Assembly: GCA_016210125.1 (NCBI GenBank)
Contig: JACQUS010000255.1
Coordinates: 1 to 16,469 of the forward strand
Reading direction: 5' to 3'
DNA length: 16,469 bases
From: Chloroflexota bacterium
GTDB taxonomy: Bacteria > Chloroflexota > UBA6077 > FW602-bin22 > JACQUS01
A program made the translations under genes and the position numbers. The notes below the pieces were generated by a model, which did no database searches, was not told where the DNA came from, and saw nothing but the letters and a program-made list of their open reading frames with translations. This document shows positions 13,590 through 16,469 of this stretch, piece after piece; positions within the stretch are counted from its first letter, which is position 1; each line of letters opens with the position of its first letter.

Positions 13590-15359
13590 ATGATCGATCC
13601 GGTCGCTCTGCAGGTCGTAAAGGGCCGCCTCGACGTCATCGCCGAGGAGATGCAGCTTGCGCTGATGCGCAGCGCCTACTCGCCATCGGTGAAGGAGGCC
13701 GGCGACTGCTCGTCCGGCCTGCTCGACCCCACCGGGCAGCTCATCGCCCAGGGCACGTCGAACCCGGTGCACCTCGGCAGCCTGGAGCCGGCGGCGCAGG
13801 GCATCATGCGCGACTTCCCGATGGAGCAGATGCAGGACGGCGACGTCTACATCTTGAACGACCCGTACTGCGGCGGGCAGCACCTACCGGACATCATCAT
13901 GCTCGTGCCCTTCTTCGACGCGCAGGGCATCGTCGGCTTCGGCTGCACGTTGGCGCACCACCAGGACATGGGCGGCAGTGCGCCGGGCAGCAATCCGACG
14001 GACACGACCGAGATCTATCAGGAGGGCCTGCGCATCCCGCCGACGTGCCTCTACCGCGCCGGCGAGCTGAACGAGGCGGTCAGAAACTTCATCCAGAGCA
14101 ACGTGCGCATCCCCCAGCTCGTCTGGGGCGACGTGCGCGCGCAGCTCGCCGCTTGCCTCGTGGCCAAGCGCCGCATGCTCGATACCTGCGCCGAGTTCGG
14201 CCGTGCGCAGATCGTGGAGGCTATGCGTGTCCTCCTCGACATGGGCGAGGCCATGACGCGGCGCGAGATCGAGGCCATCCCGGACGGCACCTACAGCTTC
14301 TACGACTTCCTCGACAACGACGGCGTCGAGTTCGACAAGCGCGTCAGGATTCAGGTCGCCGTGACGGTGCGCGGCTCCGACCTGCACGTCGACTTCAGCG
14401 GGTCGAGCCCGCAGACGCGCGGGCCGTTCAACTCCGTCCCGCCGGTGGCCCTCTCGGCCGTGCGCTACGTGGTGCGGGTGATCACCGACCCGTCGATCCC
14501 CAAGAACAGCGGCTGCTCGCGCATGATCTCGATGACACTGCCGCCGCGCAGCGTCGTGAACCCCGACCCGCCGGCCGCGGTCAACTGCCGCGCCGTGACG
14601 CTGCGGCGCATGGTCGATGCGCTGCTGGGAGCGATGGTGCAAGCGCTGCCGGGCAAGATTCCGGCCGCCAACAACGGCCACCCGCTCTCGCAGCGCGTCG
14701 GCGGCTACGATCCCGCCGCGCGGCGCATGTTCGTCTACTCGGTGATCTCGACCGGCGGCATGGGCGCGCGCCCGACGAAGGACGGCGTCGACGCCATTCA
14801 GACCGACGCGTCGAACTCGCTGAACGTGCCCATCGAGTACGTCGAGACGCTGTTCCCGGTGCGCTGCCTGCACTACGGGCTGGCCAACGACTCCGGCGGC
14901 GCCGGGCGCCACCGCGGTGGTCTCGGCCTCACGCTGGCCTACGAGCTGCTTCACGGCGAGGTCACCGTGAGCCATCGCGGCGAGCGCTACTACACCCCGC
15001 CGTGGGGCCTCTTCGGCGGCCGGCCCGGGGCGAAGTCATCCGGGTACGTCCTGCGGCGGGACGGGACTAGGGAGACCATTCACTCCAAGGGCGTCTTCCA
15101 GATCACGGGGGGCGACCGCTACTACGTCGAGACGACCGGCGGCGGCGGCTACGGCGACCCGCTGGAGCGGCCGCCGGCGCACGTGCTGGCCGACGTGCTC
15201 GACCGCAAGGTCACGGCGGCCCGCGCGCGCGAGGTCTACGGTGTGGCGCTGGCAGCCGACGGCTGGGCCGTCGACGCGCAGGCCACGGCGAAGCTGCGCG
15301 CCGAGCTGGCGGCCCGCCGCGGGGCGATCACGTGGGTGCACGACCGCGGCGATGGCTAG
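13590..15359 (+). CDS. hyuB: Hydantoinase B/oxoprolinase family subunit (HyuB-type)
   Basis: The 589-residue protein matches the hydantoinase B/5-oxoprolinase C-half family over its full length. Landmarks are the opening DPVALQVVKGRLDVIAEEMQLALMRSAYSPSVKE, DVYILNDPYCGGQHLPDI, AHHQDMGGSAPGS, DVDFSGSSPQTRGPFN-like and ITGGDRYYVETTGGGGYGDPLERP near the end. HyuB pairs with HyuA to form ATP-dependent ring-opening amidohydrolases (hydantoin, 5-oxoproline) or carboxylases (acetone, acetophenone). The exact substrate cannot be read from sequence. The ATG at 13590 has only a weak G-rich ribosome site. It follows the terminator-like hairpin and is followed at once by hyuA, whereas many hyu operons have the A subunit first. 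Confidence 0.94.
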   Translation: MIDPVALQVVKGRLDVIAEEMQLALMRSAYSPSVKEAGDCSSGLLDPTGQLIAQGTSNPVHLGSLEPAAQGIMRDFPMEQMQDGDVYILNDPYCGGQHLPDIIMLVPFFDAQGIVGFGCTLAHHQDMGGSAPGSNPTDTTEIYQEGLRIPPTCLYRAGELNEAVRNFIQSNVRIPQLVWGDVRAQLAACLVAKRRMLDTCAEFGRAQIVEAMRVLLDMGEAMTRREIEAIPDGTYSFYDFLDNDGVEFDKRVRIQVAVTVRGSDLHVDFSGSSPQTRGPFNSVPPVALSAVRYVVRVITDPSIPKNSGCSRMISMTLPPRSVVNPDPPAAVNCRAVTLRRMVDALLGAMVQALPGKIPAANNGHPLSQRVGGYDPAARRMFVYSVISTGGMGARPTKDGVDAIQTDASNSLNVPIEYVETLFPVRCLHYGLANDSGGAGRHRGGLGLTLAYELLHGEVTVSHRGERYYTPPWGLFGGRPGAKSSGYVLRRDGTRETIHSKGVFQITGGDRYYVETTGGGGYGDPLERPPAHVLADVLDRKVTAARAREVYGVALAADGWAVDAQATAKLRAELAARRGAITWVHDRGDG

Positions 15360-15378
15360 GCATAAGAAGGGGGTCGCC

Positions 15379-16469
15379 GTGGTCGTCATCGGCGTGGATG
15401 TAGGCGGCACCTTCACCGACGTCGCCTGCCTGGTCGACGGAGCGACGATTCACTGCGTCAAGGTGCCGACGCGCCCCACGGACATCGCCGGCGGCGTGCT
15501 CGAGGGCGTCACGCGCGTGCTCCGGCTCGTCGGCCAGCCGGTCGACGCGGTGGAGCGCATCGTCCACGGCACGACGGTGGCCACCAACGCCATCGTCCAG
15601 CGCAAGGGCGCCGTGACCGGGCTGCTGGCGACGAAGGGCTTCGAGGACATCCTCGAGATCGGCCGGCTCAAGCGCTCGCGCATGTACGACCTCATGATCG
15701 ACGCGCAGACGCCGACGTTCATCGCGCCGCGGCGGCAGCGGCTGGGCATCCGCGAGCGCGTCGGCTCGCGCGGCGAGGTCATCGAGCCGCTGCACGAGGA
15801 AGACGTGGTCGCCGCGGTCACGCACCTACGCGAGCGCTTCGGCGTCGAGGCCATCGCCGTCGCGTACCTCTTCTCCTTCCAGAACCCGGCGCACGAGGTG
15901 CGCACGCGGGAGATCATCAAGGAGCGCTTCCCCGGCATCGCCGTGTCCATCTCGTCCGAGGTGCACCCGCAGTACCGCGAGTACGAGCGTACCTGCGTCA
16001 CGGCGTTCGACGCCTACCTTCGGCCGGTCATGGAGCAGTACCTGGTGCTGCTGGAGGCCGAGCTGCAGCGCCAGGGCGTCGGCGCGCGCCTGCAGGTCAT
16101 GCAGTCGCGCGGCGGCATCACCTCCGCGGCCCTGGCGACCCAGCGGCCCGTGCACCTCTTTCTCTCCGGGCCGGCCGCGGGCGTCATCGGCGGCAAGTTC
16201 GCCGCGGAGCAGGCGGGCAGCACGCAGCTCATCACCCTCGACATGGGCGGCACGAGCAACGACGTGGCCCTGGTGACCGCCGGCCGACCGCTCATCACCA
16301 CCGAGACGCGCATCCTCGACTATCCGGTGCCGATCCCGATGGTCGACGTGCACACGATCGGCGCCGGCGGCGGTAGCCTGGCGTGGATCGACAGCGGCGG
16401 TGGCTTGCAGGTTGGGCCGGAGAGCGCCGGCGCCGACCCCGGGCCGGTCTGCTACGGGAAGGGCGGCAC
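15379..16469 (+). CDS. hyuA: Hydantoinase A/oxoprolinase family subunit (HyuA-type), 3' end outside window
   Basis: The first ~363 residues of an ATP-binding hydantoinase A subunit are present (family members are usually ~650-700 residues). Visible motifs are the phosphate-binding GVDVGGTFTD at the N-terminus, HGTTVATNA, the RSRMYDL segment, SRGGI, SGPAAGVIGGK, TLDMGGTSNDVALV and PMVDVHTIGAGGGSLAWID followed by GPESAGADPGPVCYG. These are the actin/HSP70-like nucleotide-binding elements of the family. The GTG at 15379 is preferred because AAGAAGGGGG lies 5 nt upstream and it gives the usual MVVIGVDVGG start. An ATG at 15352 in the same frame overlaps the hyuB stop by 8 bp and is an alternative. 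It would couple ATP hydrolysis to ring or amide-bond opening with HyuB. Confidence 0.94.
   Translation, partial: MVVIGVDVGGTFTDVACLVDGATIHCVKVPTRPTDIAGGVLEGVTRVLRLVGQPVDAVERIVHGTTVATNAIVQRKGAVTGLLATKGFEDILEIGRLKRSRMYDLMIDAQTPTFIAPRRQRLGIRERVGSRGEVIEPLHEEDVVAAVTHLRERFGVEAIAVAYLFSFQNPAHEVRTREIIKERFPGIAVSISSEVHPQYREYERTCVTAFDAYLRPVMEQYLVLLEAELQRQGVGARLQVMQSRGGITSAALATQRPVHLFLSGPAAGVIGGKFAAEQAGSTQLITLDMGGTSNDVALVTAGRPLITTETRILDYPVPIPMVDVHTIGAGGGSLAWIDSGGGLQVGPESAGADPGPVCYGKGG

Noticed and set aside
13508..15070. Plus-strand 520-codon frame overlapping hyuB in another frame
   Set aside because: HyuB has clear family motifs along its length; the overlapping frame is Arg/Ala/His-rich with no domain.
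1..16469. CRISPR arrays, tRNA or rRNA genes, insertion sequences, attachment sites
   Set aside because: No regularly spaced repeats, cloverleaf or rRNA-like sequence, transposase motifs or flanking inverted repeats were seen on either strand.

Overview
The window is a very GC-rich, densely packed bacterial stretch with many GTG/TTG starts and strong AGGAGG-type ribosome sites. The solute-binding protein is a lipoprotein with a long Ala/Pro/Lys-rich linker. Together with the gene content (Liv transporter, HyuA/HyuB, AtuA/DUF4387, isochorismatase-fold hydrolases, hybrid kinases) this suggests a soil or subsurface heterotroph of a Chloroflexota- or Rokubacteria-like lineage. That placement is an inference; no rRNA or other taxonomic marker is present.

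Left end (1-3071, + strand): the 3' part of a CheB methylesterase gene, then a large hybrid histidine kinase (REC-GAF-HisKA-HATPase-REC). The kinase gene carries a 15-base G run in the linker before its last receiver domain. An inverted repeat at 3077-3136 lies between this unit and the convergent minus-strand genes.

Middle left (3230-4938, - strand): a two-gene operon. The first gene looks like two ORFs but is best read as one 179-residue selenoprotein of the UGSC family. The in-frame UGA at 4653-4651 is followed directly by Gly-Ser-Cys codons, and a perfect 6-bp hairpin 18 nt downstream fits a bacterial SECIS element. The second gene is a 356-residue conserved protein of unknown function. 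A 417-bp divergent promoter region (4939-5355) holds a CRP-like palindrome.

Right two thirds (5356-16469, + strand): a catabolic and transport cluster. In order it encodes an AtuA (DUF1446) protein, a DUF4387 protein overlapping it by 4 bp, and two isochorismatase-fold proteins, the first with all three catalytic residues replaced and the second intact. A complete branched-chain-amino-acid-type ABC importer follows (LivG, LivF, LivH, LivM and a lipoprotein binding protein). After a strong terminator-like hairpin come HyuB and the start of HyuA (hydantoinase/5-oxoprolinase family), which runs off the right edge.

The likely logic is uptake of an amide-, ureide-, hydantoin- or lactam-like organic acid by the Liv system. 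ATP-dependent ring or amide cleavage by HyuAB and hydrolysis by the cysteine amidohydrolase would follow. AtuA/DUF4387 and the selenoprotein operon would have accessory roles that are not yet understood. No tRNA, rRNA, CRISPR array or insertion sequence was seen.
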